Positions 6,497 through 12,927 of a stretch of 12,927 nt of DNA are shown piece after piece (the first letter of the stretch is position 1; the number at the start of each line of letters is the position of its first letter). The notes beneath the pieces are model-generated. The model did no database searches and was not told the DNA's origin. It saw only the letters and a program-made list of their open reading frames with translations. Origin of the DNA: JAXGPP01 sp964436865 (GTDB lineage: Bacteria > Planctomycetota > Planctomycetia > Pirellulales > Thermoguttaceae); contig CAYTFK010000203.1 of the NCBI GenBank assembly GCA_964436865.1, forward strand, positions 1 through 12,927, in the 5' to 3' direction. The position numbers were made by a program, and so were the translations under genes.

Positions 6497-8239
6497 TCAC
6501 TCAGTCGTCGGCACGGGACCGGCGAGAAGTTCGTATTCCTCCACGGGTGCCGTGTCGCCCGACATCACCAACTCGCAGTTCATGCGAAGCACCGGCAGGC
6601 GGCTGTCGATGAACCGCCGCGCGACCCGCTTCTTGCGGTCGCTTTTGGTGGCTTGGCCGAGGAACAGGTGGCCGACGATGACGACGATCGCCGCGTCGAC
6701 GAGCTTCCGTCCCGAGAGGTCGAGGTAGCCGGCCGACTGCTGCTTCACGTATTTCACGGCTTCCAGAATCCGCTCGCGCGCCTCGATGAGACGTGACTTG
6801 AGTTGGGCGAGCGTCGAGTCGGCGTACTCGATCTTCTCAAAATCGGCGACGAAATTCTCGAACGCGCCCGATGTGATGCCGCGGATGGCCGCTACGACCT
6901 GAAGCTGGCTGGTGCCCTCATAAATCGTGGTGATCCGCGCGTCGCGCAGGTAGCGCTCGGCGGCGTAATCCTTCATGTAGCCCGACCCGCCCAGCACCTG
7001 AATCGCGTTGTGGGCCACGGAACAGCACATCTCCGAGGCGTAGTACTTGCTCAGCGGAGTGAGCATGCCGTTGACGCGCTTCAGCGTCCGCGAAAGCTGT
7101 TTGCGGCGTTTCTCTTCCTCCTTGTCCAGCCCCTTGCTCCACTCGAGGATCCGCAAGTTGTTGTTTTCCTGGTCGCAGATGCGGCTTGTCTCGTAGGTCA
7201 GCGCCCGCGCCGCCTCGATCTCGATCTGCATCTCGGTTACCAACTCGGCCACCGCCGGGAAACGCTCGATCGGGCCGCCGAACTGCTGGCGCGTATGGGC
7301 ATAGGTCCGCGCCAGCCGGTAGGCCGCCTCCGCGATCCCCAGCGACTGGGCGGCGATCCCCACGCGGGCGCCGTTCATCAGCGCCATCACGTAGGTGATC
7401 AGGCCGCGCTGCCGCTCGCCCACCAGCCGCGCCGGCGTGTCTTCAAATACCAGCTCGCAGGTCGGCGAACCGTGGATGCCGAGCTTCTCTTCCAGGTGCC
7501 GCACCCGGACCTTCTCCGAGCGTTCGGTGATGAACAGGCTCAGGCCGCGGCCGTCGCTGATCTCCGGTTCGCTGCGGGCGAGCACCAGCAGGATCTCGCC
7601 GCAACCGTTGGTGATGAACCGCTTGACGCCGTTCAGGTACCAGTTTCCCTGCTCGTCCTGGTGCGCCCGCAGGCGGACGGCCTGCAGATCGCTGCCGGCG
7701 TCGGGTTCGGTAAGCACCATCGCGCCGGTGACTTCGCCCTCGCAGAACCGCGGCAGGACCTCGTCCTTGATCTCTTGGTTGGCGAAAGCGTTGACCGTCT
7801 CGGCGATGCCTTGCAGGCCGAACATATTGGTAAATGAGCCGTCGGCCCGGGCCACCATTTCGGTCGCCATGGTGTAAATCAGGCAGGGGCAATTCAAGCC
7901 GCCATACTTCCTCGGCAGCGTGAAGCCCATCATGTCGGCCTGCGTCATCCGCTGGAGGTTCTCGCGAACCTTCGGGTGCAGCGTCACCGTGCCGTCCTCA
8001 TTGAGCGTGTTTCCCTCGCGGTCGACTTCCTCGGCGTTGGGGGCGATGGTCTCGGCGGTCACCTGGCCGACGATTTCCAGGATGCGGCGGTAGCCGTCCA
8101 CCGTGTCGTCATCGTCCAGCGGCACGTAGTCGGCCGAGCCGTTCTCGGCGTCGAGCTCCTGAAGCCGCGCCAGCTCCTTGAGGTCGATATGGTCGAACAG
8201 GAACTGCATGTCCCGGTTGTCGAGGAAGAAATTGGCCAC
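6497..8239 (-). CDS. Acyl-CoA dehydrogenase, long form with C-terminal extension
   Basis: A cytoplasmic flavoenzyme of 580 residues that oxidises an acyl-CoA to the trans-2-enoyl-CoA and passes electrons to ETF, whose genes lie just upstream. Order: a leader of about 45 residues, helical N-terminal domain (about 50-165), beta domain with TGAMVLTEPDAGSDL (171-185) and RFITNG (207-212), then the C-terminal helical domain with TRQQFG (316-321), LGGSGYMKDY and IYEGTSQLQ. Glu441 in IYEGT aligns with the catalytic Glu376 of MCAD. Compared with the roughly 380-residue MCAD type it has a charged insertion of about 30 residues (near 358-388) and a helical tail of about 125 residues, as in other long bacterial acyl-CoA dehydrogenases. 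Chain-length preference is unknown. ATG 8239 follows GGAG by 7 nt. It is 109 bp after etfA, probably the same transcript. Confidence 0.94.
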   Translation of the reverse strand: MANFFLDNRDMQFLFDHIDLKELARLQELDAENGSADYVPLDDDDTVDGYRRILEIVGQVTAETIAPNAEEVDREGNTLNEDGTVTLHPKVRENLQRMTQADMMGFTLPRKYGGLNCPCLIYTMATEMVARADGSFTNMFGLQGIAETVNAFANQEIKDEVLPRFCEGEVTGAMVLTEPDAGSDLQAVRLRAHQDEQGNWYLNGVKRFITNGCGEILLVLARSEPEISDGRGLSLFITERSEKVRVRHLEEKLGIHGSPTCELVFEDTPARLVGERQRGLITYVMALMNGARVGIAAQSLGIAEAAYRLARTYAHTRQQFGGPIERFPAVAELVTEMQIEIEAARALTYETSRICDQENNNLRILEWSKGLDKEEEKRRKQLSRTLKRVNGMLTPLSKYYASEMCCSVAHNAIQVLGGSGYMKDYAAERYLRDARITTIYEGTSQLQVVAAIRGITSGAFENFVADFEKIEYADSTLAQLKSRLIEARERILEAVKYVKQQSAGYLDLSGRKLVDAAIVVIVGHLFLGQATKSDRKKRVARRFIDSRLPVLRMNCELVMSGDTAPVEEYELLAGPVPTTE

Positions 8240-8276
8240 GGCGATGCTCCGCGATTAGGTCTGTTGTTTCCGTGTG

Positions 8277-8290
8277 CGACCGTTCGGTCG
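8277..8290. repeat. Palindrome in the etfA - acyl-CoA dehydrogenase gap
   Basis: CGACCG and CGGTCG are perfect 6-bp arms around TT, about 60 nt past the etfA stop and 40 nt before the dehydrogenase start. No T-run follows. It may be an mRNA hairpin that tunes expression of the downstream gene, or an operator. Confidence 0.3.
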
Positions 8291-8348
8291 AGGGCTGTTG
8301 ATCGTTGTGGGATTGCGCTTTCGGCCGTTGTGTCCCGGCGCCTGCCGC

Positions 8349-9377
8349 CTACCTTCGCTCCTTGAGCGACTTGATCATCATCGGGATCACCTTCTTCAGG
8401 TCGCCGACGATGCCGTAGTGGGCGACGGAGAAGATCGGCGCGTCGGGATCGGTGTTGATGGCAATGATCTTGGCCGATTCCTCCATGCCGGCCCGGTGCT
8501 GCACCGAGCCGCTGATCCCGGCGGCAATGTACAGTGCCGGCCGCACTGTGGTGCCGGTCTGTCCAACCTGGTGCTCCTTGCCGATGTAGCCGCCGTCCAC
8601 CGCCGCCCGGCTCGCGCCGACAGCGCCGCCGATCGCTGCCGCCAGCTCGTGAATGAGCCGGAAATTCTCCTTGCTTCCCACGCCGCCGCCGCCGGCCACG
8701 ATTACCCTCGCCCCCTTAAGATTCACTTTGCGCGGCTCGACGTGCCGCTCGATCAGCCGCAAGGCCAGGAGCGTCTCATCGATCTCGACCTGCTCTTCGA
8801 TAATCCGGCCCTTCCGGGTAGGATCGGCCGGCTTGAGCGGCATCACTCCTTCGCGCACCGTCGCCATCTGCGGCCACCAGTCGTAGTTCACGATCGTGGC
8901 AATGATATTGCCGCCGAAGGCCGGGCGGATCTGCAGGAGCAGGTTGGGGTGAGTCTCCTTCGTCCGCGGGTCCTGGACGTCTTTGATTTCCAGGTCGGTG
9001 CAGTCGGCCGTCATGCCGGCCCGCATCTCCGAGGCCACGCGCGGCGCCAGATCGCGCCCCAAAGGCGTCGCCCCGTAGACGACGATCTGCGGCCGGTGCT
9101 TCTGGATGAGCGTTGTCAGCACCCGGGCGTAAGGGAGTGTCTGGAAGTGTGCCAGCGCGGGATGGTTCACCGTATAGACGTGGTCGATACCCTGGGCAAT
9201 GAGCCGGTGGGCCAGGCCCGCGACGTTGTGGCCGGCCAGCACAGCTCCGGCATGGACGCCGAGCTGGTCGGCCAGGTCGCGAGCCTTGCCGCACAACTCC
9301 AACGCCACGTCGTGCAGCGAACCGTCTTCCTGCTCGGCATACACCCAGACTTCGCCCTGTCGATTGACGTCGATCAT
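8349..9377 (-). CDS. etfA: Electron transfer flavoprotein, alpha subunit
   Basis: EtfA pairs with EtfB and carries the mobile FAD domain that takes electrons from acyl-CoA dehydrogenase. From the ATG at 9377 it has 342 residues. The N-terminal nucleotide-type fold begins GEVWVYAEQ; the C-terminal FAD domain carries GGGGVGSKENF (229-239), GASRAAVDGG (254-263), QVGQTG (270-275), LYIAAGISGSVQH (282-294), IAINTD (305-310) and YGIVGDL (321-327), all standard. RPAFGGN (151-157) is also usual. The frame opens further to 9431, but 9377 is chosen: it follows GAGG by 9 nt and matches the family N-terminus, while the 18 extra residues look like untranslated spacer. No ferredoxin domain is fused. It lies 94 bp after etfB and is very probably co-transcribed. 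Confidence 0.96.
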   Translation of the reverse strand: MIDVNRQGEVWVYAEQEDGSLHDVALELCGKARDLADQLGVHAGAVLAGHNVAGLAHRLIAQGIDHVYTVNHPALAHFQTLPYARVLTTLIQKHRPQIVVYGATPLGRDLAPRVASEMRAGMTADCTDLEIKDVQDPRTKETHPNLLLQIRPAFGGNIIATIVNYDWWPQMATVREGVMPLKPADPTRKGRIIEEQVEIDETLLALRLIERHVEPRKVNLKGARVIVAGGGGVGSKENFRLIHELAAAIGGAVGASRAAVDGGYIGKEHQVGQTGTTVRPALYIAAGISGSVQHRAGMEESAKIIAINTDPDAPIFSVAHYGIVGDLKKVIPMMIKSLKERR

Positions 9378-9471
9378 TTTTATTGAGCCTCGGAGAGCAA
9401 GGCGCTCCGGCCGAAAGGGGCGGGAGGCCAATTGGATTCAAACGGGATGGAGTCGGGCCTGTTCTGCGGTG

Positions 9472-10386
9472 TCAGCCGAGCGTGCGGTCAACCACCAGCT
9501 CGTGGATCATCTGCCGAACGCCCTCTTCGGTGGGCTGTACCTCGGTGTGCCCTTCCTTGGTGAGCACGATCGCCTGCACGCGATACACCTTGGTGGGCGA
9601 ACCGGCCAGACCGCAGCGGTTCAAGTCGGCGCCGATATCGTCGAGATTCCACTGCTCCAGAAGCAGTCCGCGATCCTTGAGCGATTGCTGCTGCCGCTCA
9701 ACGGCCGAAGCCAAGTCTGCCTCGCTGGCCTGGGGCATCGCCGCCTTAACCTCGCCGGCCAGTTCCGCCGGCACGCGAGCCCGCTTGTAGCGAAGCACGC
9801 GGCGGGCCGCAGGGGGTCGCGGGCTGTTGGCGGTGGAGATGACCGTCACCAGCACCGGCAGCTTCGCCTCGACGATCTCCCAGCCGTTACCTACGTTGCG
9901 GCGGATGCGAACGTGTCGATCGTTAGCGCTGACCAGTTCTTCGAGATACGTAACCTGTGGAATCCCAAGCTTTTCGGCACACTGCGGCCCGACCTGCGCC
10001 GTGTCGCCGTCGATCGCCTGTCGGCCGCAGAACACGAAGTCATAGCGGCCGATCGTCCGCACTGCCTGGCTGAGAATGTAGCTCGTCGCAAGAGTGTCGC
10101 TGGCGGCGGCCCGGCGGTCGGTGATCAGGATCGCCCGATCGGCTCCACGGTACAAGCAAGCGCGGAGGACGTCCCCCGCCTTGGGCGGCCCCATGCTCAC
10201 CGCCGTCACTGTCCCGCCGAAACGGTCGCGGACCTCAAGGGCGGTCTCCAGGGCGTTTAAATCTTCAGGATTGAAGATCGCCGGCAGCGCCGCACGGTTC
10301 ACCGTCCCATCTTCCTTCATTGAGTCGGCGGTCACATTCGCCGTGTCGGGAACCTGTTTGACCAGCACAATACTGTCGTAAGCCAC
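9472..10386 (-). CDS. etfB: Electron transfer flavoprotein, beta subunit
   Basis: EtfB holds the second cofactor of ETF. It opens with IVLVKQVPDT (6-15), has FNPEDLNALE (38-47), and at 121-134 GRQAIDGDTAQVGP. From memory, AMP-binding ETFs such as human have AIDDDCNQTGQ here, while FAD-binding bifurcating ETFs have the form seen; so a second FAD is likely, and bifurcation possible. The later WNLDDIGADLNRCGLAGSPTK (246-266 region) is also usual for that group. At 304 residues it is longer than the usual 250-265, mostly through a charged helical stretch (about 205-245) and the tail. The start is GTG at 10386, with GGAG 8 nt upstream; no other in-frame start is near. First gene of the block, 337 bp from the divergent regulator. 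Confidence 0.95.
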   Translation of the reverse strand: MAYDSIVLVKQVPDTANVTADSMKEDGTVNRAALPAIFNPEDLNALETALEVRDRFGGTVTAVSMGPPKAGDVLRACLYRGADRAILITDRRAAASDTLATSYILSQAVRTIGRYDFVFCGRQAIDGDTAQVGPQCAEKLGIPQVTYLEELVSANDRHVRIRRNVGNGWEIVEAKLPVLVTVISTANSPRPPAARRVLRYKRARVPAELAGEVKAAMPQASEADLASAVERQQQSLKDRGLLLEQWNLDDIGADLNRCGLAGSPTKVYRVQAIVLTKEGHTEVQPTEEGVRQMIHELVVDRTLG

Positions 10387-10424
10387 AGATAGCGCTCCGC
10401 AAACCGCGTTAGGTGAAAGTTGGG

Positions 10425-10453
10425 AAAATATCAGGCATCTACGGGTCGGTCAA
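10425..10453 (-). promoter_or_regulatory. Candidate sigma-70-type promoter of etfB
   Basis: On the minus strand TTGACC (10453 to 10448, five of six) and TATTTT (10430 to 10425, four of six) are 17 bp apart. Transcription would begin near 10418, giving a leader of about 30 nt that contains the GGAG ribosome-binding site. Confidence 0.4.
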
Positions 10454-10567
10454 GAGCCGATCGATGTGACCTTAGGGCAATCTAGATAATTTGTCGACTG
10501 TGGGAAGGATGCGACCGCACGGGTGACCTTGCATGCATAAAAGAACTAACTCTGTGGCGGCAATTTT

Positions 10568-10581
10568 GACCCGAAAGGGTC
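10568..10581. repeat. GACCC-GAAA-GGGTC hairpin
   Basis: A perfect 5-bp stem closed by a GNRA-type GAAA tetraloop when read on the plus strand. It is preceded by TTTT and not followed by a T-run, so it is not a terminator. It sits upstream of the candidate regulator promoter and could be an operator or part of a small RNA. Confidence 0.3.
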
Positions 10582-10625
10582 CATCTTAGCCTCTATTTCT
10601 CGGCTGGGGCATGCATCTAATTGAG

Positions 10626-10654
10626 TTGCTATGGGGAGCAGGATGTCCTAAAAT
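10626..10654 (+). promoter_or_regulatory. Candidate promoter of the sigma-54 activator gene
   Basis: TTGCTA (10626-10631, four of six) and TAAAAT (10649-10654, five of six) are 17 bp apart. The -10 context CTAAAAT resembles the CTAGGAT of two other promoters here. Predicted leader about 60 nt. Confidence 0.4.
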
Positions 10655-10723
10655 CGACACTTTCAGGTGACATCGGTTTGATTCAGTATTGCCAGCCCTC
10701 CTTTTTCACTGTCCACCCTACGG

Positions 10724-12664
10724 ATGCACAACTCCCCTGATTTCATCCCTTTAGCGTCCGTTGGCCGGTGGTCGCCGACATCGTGTGCGGCCGTTACCGA
10801 GGTGTTGTGGCTGGCGGGACAGGCGACGGATCGAGCTACGTTTCTCGCCGCGGCTTTGCCGGCGGTGGTTTCCGCAGTGGCGGCCGATTCGGCCGTGGTG
10901 GCGTCCGCGGTTTCGGGCCGATGGAACATGGGCAGTCAGGTCGGTCCGCGTCACGCGCTTCCGACCGATCTCTTGGCCGAAGCCCTCGACCGCGAGCAGT
11001 TGCAGACTGATAGCGTCTGGGTGGCGGCGCCGCTGCCTGGCGAGCACGGTGCGGCCGAGTCGTTGGCCCTGCACTTTGGCAGCGCGGCGGCCGCACGGCA
11101 GGGTTTGGAGATGGCGAGGGAACTTGTGCCGGTGTTGGCAGAAAGCCTGCGGGTAGTCGACCGGCGCCAACGCGATTCGCGGCGACTTGAGCGCCTCGAG
11201 GCGATTCTGGAAATCGCCGGGCACTGGAACCGTTCCACGCAGCTCGAACCGCTCCTCGTTGCCATGGCTGAGGCGGCCACGCGGCTCTTCGGCGCCGACC
11301 GGGCCAGCATTTTTCTCTGGGACCGCGCCACTCGCACACTCGTCGGGCGGCCCGCCTTGGGCGCTCCGGGCGGCGAGCTTCGTATACCCGATCATCGCGG
11401 CATCGTCGGACAGGTCATCCAAACGGGCGAGCCGCGGCGGGCCGACATCGCCTCGGCCGCCAACGAGATCGATCACCAGGTCGATCAGAAGCTGGGATAC
11501 CAAACGCGGAACCTTCTCTGCGTGCCGCTCCGCAGCCGAGCAGGCGAGCTGTTCGGAGCCTTCGAGCTCATCAACAAGCTGTCGGGGAACTTCACCGCTG
11601 ATGATGAAGACGGGCTCGTCGAGCTTGCCGGCCACGCCGCCATCGCGCTGGAAAATGTCCGCGATCGCGAGCACCTCCTGCTCACGAGCCGGCAGCTCAG
11701 CGAGCAGGCCGCTGGCAAGGTGCAACTCATCGGGCAGAGCAAGGCGATCGATGCGCTGCGGTCGGTGGTCCGCCGTATCGCCGACACCGAGCTGGCAGTG
11801 CTCATCCTCGGTGAAAACGGCACTGGCAAAGAGGTCGTAGCACAGTCCATTCACTACCTCAGCCGGCGACGGAACAAACCTTTTATCGCCGTCAACTGTG
11901 CGGCGATCCCCGACACGCTCGCCGAGAGTGAGCTGTTCGGCCATGAAAAAGGCGCCTTCACCGACGCCCATGAGCCGCGGCTGGGCAAGTTCGAACTTGC
12001 CGCCGATGGCACGCTCTTTCTCGACGAGATCGGCGATCTCAGTCTCGCTGGGCAGGCCAAGCTCCTCCGCGTGCTTGAGGAGAAGGTTATCGTCCGCGTC
12101 GGGGGTTCCCGGCCGATCCACACCGACGCCCGAGTCTTGACTGCCACGAACCAGGACCTCGCCGAAATGGTTCGGCAGAAAAAGTTCCGCGAGGACCTCT
12201 ACTTCCGCCTCAATGTGGTAACGCTCGACATTCCACCGTTGCGGGAGCGGCCGGAAGACATCATGCTATTGGCCGACTTCTTCCTGCAGGACTTCTGCCG
12301 CAAAGCCCGCCGCGCCGTTCCCCAGTTCACTGCAGCCGCACGTACCCGGCTGGAATCGCATTCGTGGCCGGGCAATGTCCGCGAACTGCGGAACCTCATG
12401 GAGCGCCTGGCGTACCTTTCCTCCGAGGACCGCATCGAGGCTGATGACGTCGCCTTCATTCTCTCCCCTCGCGGCGCCGGCGAGCCCAGCTTCAATGTCG
12501 ACCGCCCCCTGGCCGACGCCACGTCCGATTTTCAGACCGAGTACATCCGCCGGGCAATCGAACGCTGCGGCGGCAACATGAGCCATGCCGCCACCCTCCT
12601 CGGCCTGCACCGCTCCAACCTCTATCGCAAGATGCGCCAACTCGGCATGCCCGTCCCCAACTGA
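10724..12664 (+). CDS. Sigma-54-dependent activator with GAF, AAA+ and Fis-type HTH domains
   Basis: A 646-residue enhancer-binding protein that would remodel sigma-54 RNA polymerase. Residues 1-145 look like a degenerate GAF-like region, then a charged linker (145-162), a clear GAF sensor (about 165-315), and the AAA+ domain (about 333-560): Walker A GENGTGKE (363-370), sigma-54 contact loop GAFTDA (410-415), Walker B TLFLDEIG (430-437), arginine-finger region FREDLYFRLNV (488-498) and SWPGNVRELRN (547-557). The Fis HTH is at 602-643 (HAATLLGLHRSNLYRKM). The usual loop is GAFTGA; the second Gly is Asp here. No receiver domain, so it probably senses a ligand or redox signal. The ATG at 10724 has no visible ribosome-binding site, so the start is less sure than the rest. 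It is divergent from etfB, a possible target, but no sigma-54 promoter is seen there. Confidence 0.93.
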   Translation: MHNSPDFIPLASVGRWSPTSCAAVTEVLWLAGQATDRATFLAAALPAVVSAVAADSAVVASAVSGRWNMGSQVGPRHALPTDLLAEALDREQLQTDSVWVAAPLPGEHGAAESLALHFGSAAAARQGLEMARELVPVLAESLRVVDRRQRDSRRLERLEAILEIAGHWNRSTQLEPLLVAMAEAATRLFGADRASIFLWDRATRTLVGRPALGAPGGELRIPDHRGIVGQVIQTGEPRRADIASAANEIDHQVDQKLGYQTRNLLCVPLRSRAGELFGAFELINKLSGNFTADDEDGLVELAGHAAIALENVRDREHLLLTSRQLSEQAAGKVQLIGQSKAIDALRSVVRRIADTELAVLILGENGTGKEVVAQSIHYLSRRRNKPFIAVNCAAIPDTLAESELFGHEKGAFTDAHEPRLGKFELAADGTLFLDEIGDLSLAGQAKLLRVLEEKVIVRVGGSRPIHTDARVLTATNQDLAEMVRQKKFREDLYFRLNVVTLDIPPLRERPEDIMLLADFFLQDFCRKARRAVPQFTAAARTRLESHSWPGNVRELRNLMERLAYLSSEDRIEADDVAFILSPRGAGEPSFNVDRPLADATSDFQTEYIRRAIERCGGNMSHAATLLGLHRSNLYRKMRQLGMPVPN

Positions 12665-12820
12665 TCCCGCCATCCCTGCGACCGGCCAACCGCCGAACAA
12701 GAACTATTTGCCACAACCTTCCCGCCATCTTTTGCTAAACCTCCCCGCTTCACCCGCCCGCCAAAAACCAAATCGAACCCTTGAGCGCCGCCCCGAAACG
12801 GGTATGATTAACCACTTCCC
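12665..12820. other. Spacer between the activator and tRNA-Lys
   Basis: A C-rich 156-bp gap with no supported gene and no terminator-like hairpin plus T-run. Its right end carries the tRNA promoter. Confidence 0.4.
12781..12808 (+). promoter_or_regulatory. tRNA-Lys promoter
   Basis: TTGAGC (12781-12786, four of six) and TATGAT (12803-12808, five of six) are 16 bp apart. The predicted start is only a few bases before the mature tRNA 5' end at 12821, normal for a single tRNA gene. Confidence 0.55.
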
Positions 12821-12893
12821 GCCCCCTTAGCTCAATCGGCAGAGCATCTGACTCTTAATCAGAGGGTTGATGGTTCGAGTCCATCAGGGGGCA
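12821..12893 (+). tRNA. tRNA-Lys (anticodon CTT)
   Basis: A full 73-nt cloverleaf. The acceptor stem GCCCCCT (12821-12827) pairs perfectly with AGGGGGC (12886-12892), discriminator A at 12893. The D stem is GCTC/GAGC with GG in the loop. The anticodon stem TCTGA/TCAGA closes the loop CTCTTAA, with anticodon CTT at 12854-12856, reading AAG. The T stem GATGG/CCATC encloses TTCGAGT. The 3' CCA is not encoded (CTG follows), so it must be added after transcription. Confidence 0.97.
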
Positions 12894-12927
12894 CTGGACA
12901 CAAAGCCTTTCGCAGAAACGATTTGCG

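Larger units (their letters stand above)
10387..10723. other. Divergent intergenic region between etfB and the sigma-54 activator
   Basis: A 337-bp, clearly AT-richer spacer with no supported gene. It holds a candidate promoter for each neighbour, a GACCC-GAAA-GGGTC hairpin (10568-10581), and two repeated 8-mers: GTGACCTT (10466-10473, 10523-10530) and GCATGCAT (10531-10538, 10609-10616). I looked on both strands for a sigma-54 -24/-12 pair (GG and GC 12 bp apart in context) and found none. Confidence 0.6.

Noticed and set aside
9378..9431. Longer etfA reading frame with 18 extra N-terminal residues
   Set aside because: The ATG at 9377 has a properly spaced GAGG and matches the family N-terminus; the extension is Arg/Pro-rich spacer-like sequence.
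10751..12121. A 456-codon minus-strand frame opposite the sigma-54 activator
   Set aside because: Antisense open frame caused by high GC codon use; no motif seen, while the plus strand has complete AAA+ and Fis signatures.
12792..12802. CCCG-AAA-CGGG hairpin before tRNA-Lys
   Set aside because: It lies between the -35 and -10 of the tRNA promoter, has only a 4-bp stem, and has no T-run, so it is neither a terminator nor a convincing operator.
12821..12927. tRNA 3' end as an attachment site for an integrated element
   Set aside because: Only 34 bp follow the tRNA, with no integrase gene and no repeat of the tRNA 3' end visible in the window.

Overview
The window looks like chromosomal DNA from a GC-rich bacterium, most likely a planctomycete of the Pirellulales type. 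That placement is an inference from protein style and gene neighbourhood (a planctomycete-like URO-D family methyltransferase, a LURP-one protein, a DUF4010 protein, and ETF plus a long acyl-CoA dehydrogenase); no 16S or other marker is present. No phage, transposon, CRISPR array or clear horizontally acquired island is visible.

Layout, left to right. A URO-D superfamily protein on the minus strand runs off the left edge (1-1265). It faces away from a sugar porter on the plus strand (1401-2831), and the two share a 135-bp divergent promoter region. From 2906 to 10386 seven genes all lie on the minus strand. In their own reading order they are etfB, etfA, acyl-CoA dehydrogenase, fabI, panD, a MgtC/DUF4010 membrane protein and a LURP-one/scramblase-like protein. 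Gaps between them are about 90-300 bp. Promoter-like sequences before etfB, panD and the LURP-one gene suggest several transcription units, not one operon. A 337-bp AT-richer spacer separates etfB from a divergent GAF/AAA+/Fis sigma-54 activator (10724-12664). A tRNA-Lys(CTT) gene at 12821-12893 follows, with its own promoter.

Function. etfB, etfA and the acyl-CoA dehydrogenase form an acyl-CoA oxidation module: the dehydrogenase passes electrons to ETF. EtfB carries the sequence style of FAD-binding, possibly bifurcating, ETFs. fabI (last step of fatty-acid elongation) and panD (beta-alanine for pantothenate, hence CoA and ACP) are biosynthetic neighbours of this catabolic block. The sigma-54 activator is the natural candidate regulator of the ETF block by position, but I found no -24/-12 promoter upstream of etfB, so this link is unproven.

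Most content is ordinary housekeeping or lipid metabolism. The observations most worth checking are: a GAFTDA in place of GAFTGA in the sigma-54 contact loop of the activator; an identical CTAGGATGAT block at the same distance before two unrelated genes, apparently a local -10 element; overlapping divergent -35 boxes at 1331-1337; an extended -10 promoter with an adjacent inverted repeat before panD; and helically phased GATCAG repeats in the fabI leader. I did not find convincing evidence of a wholly new biological system.
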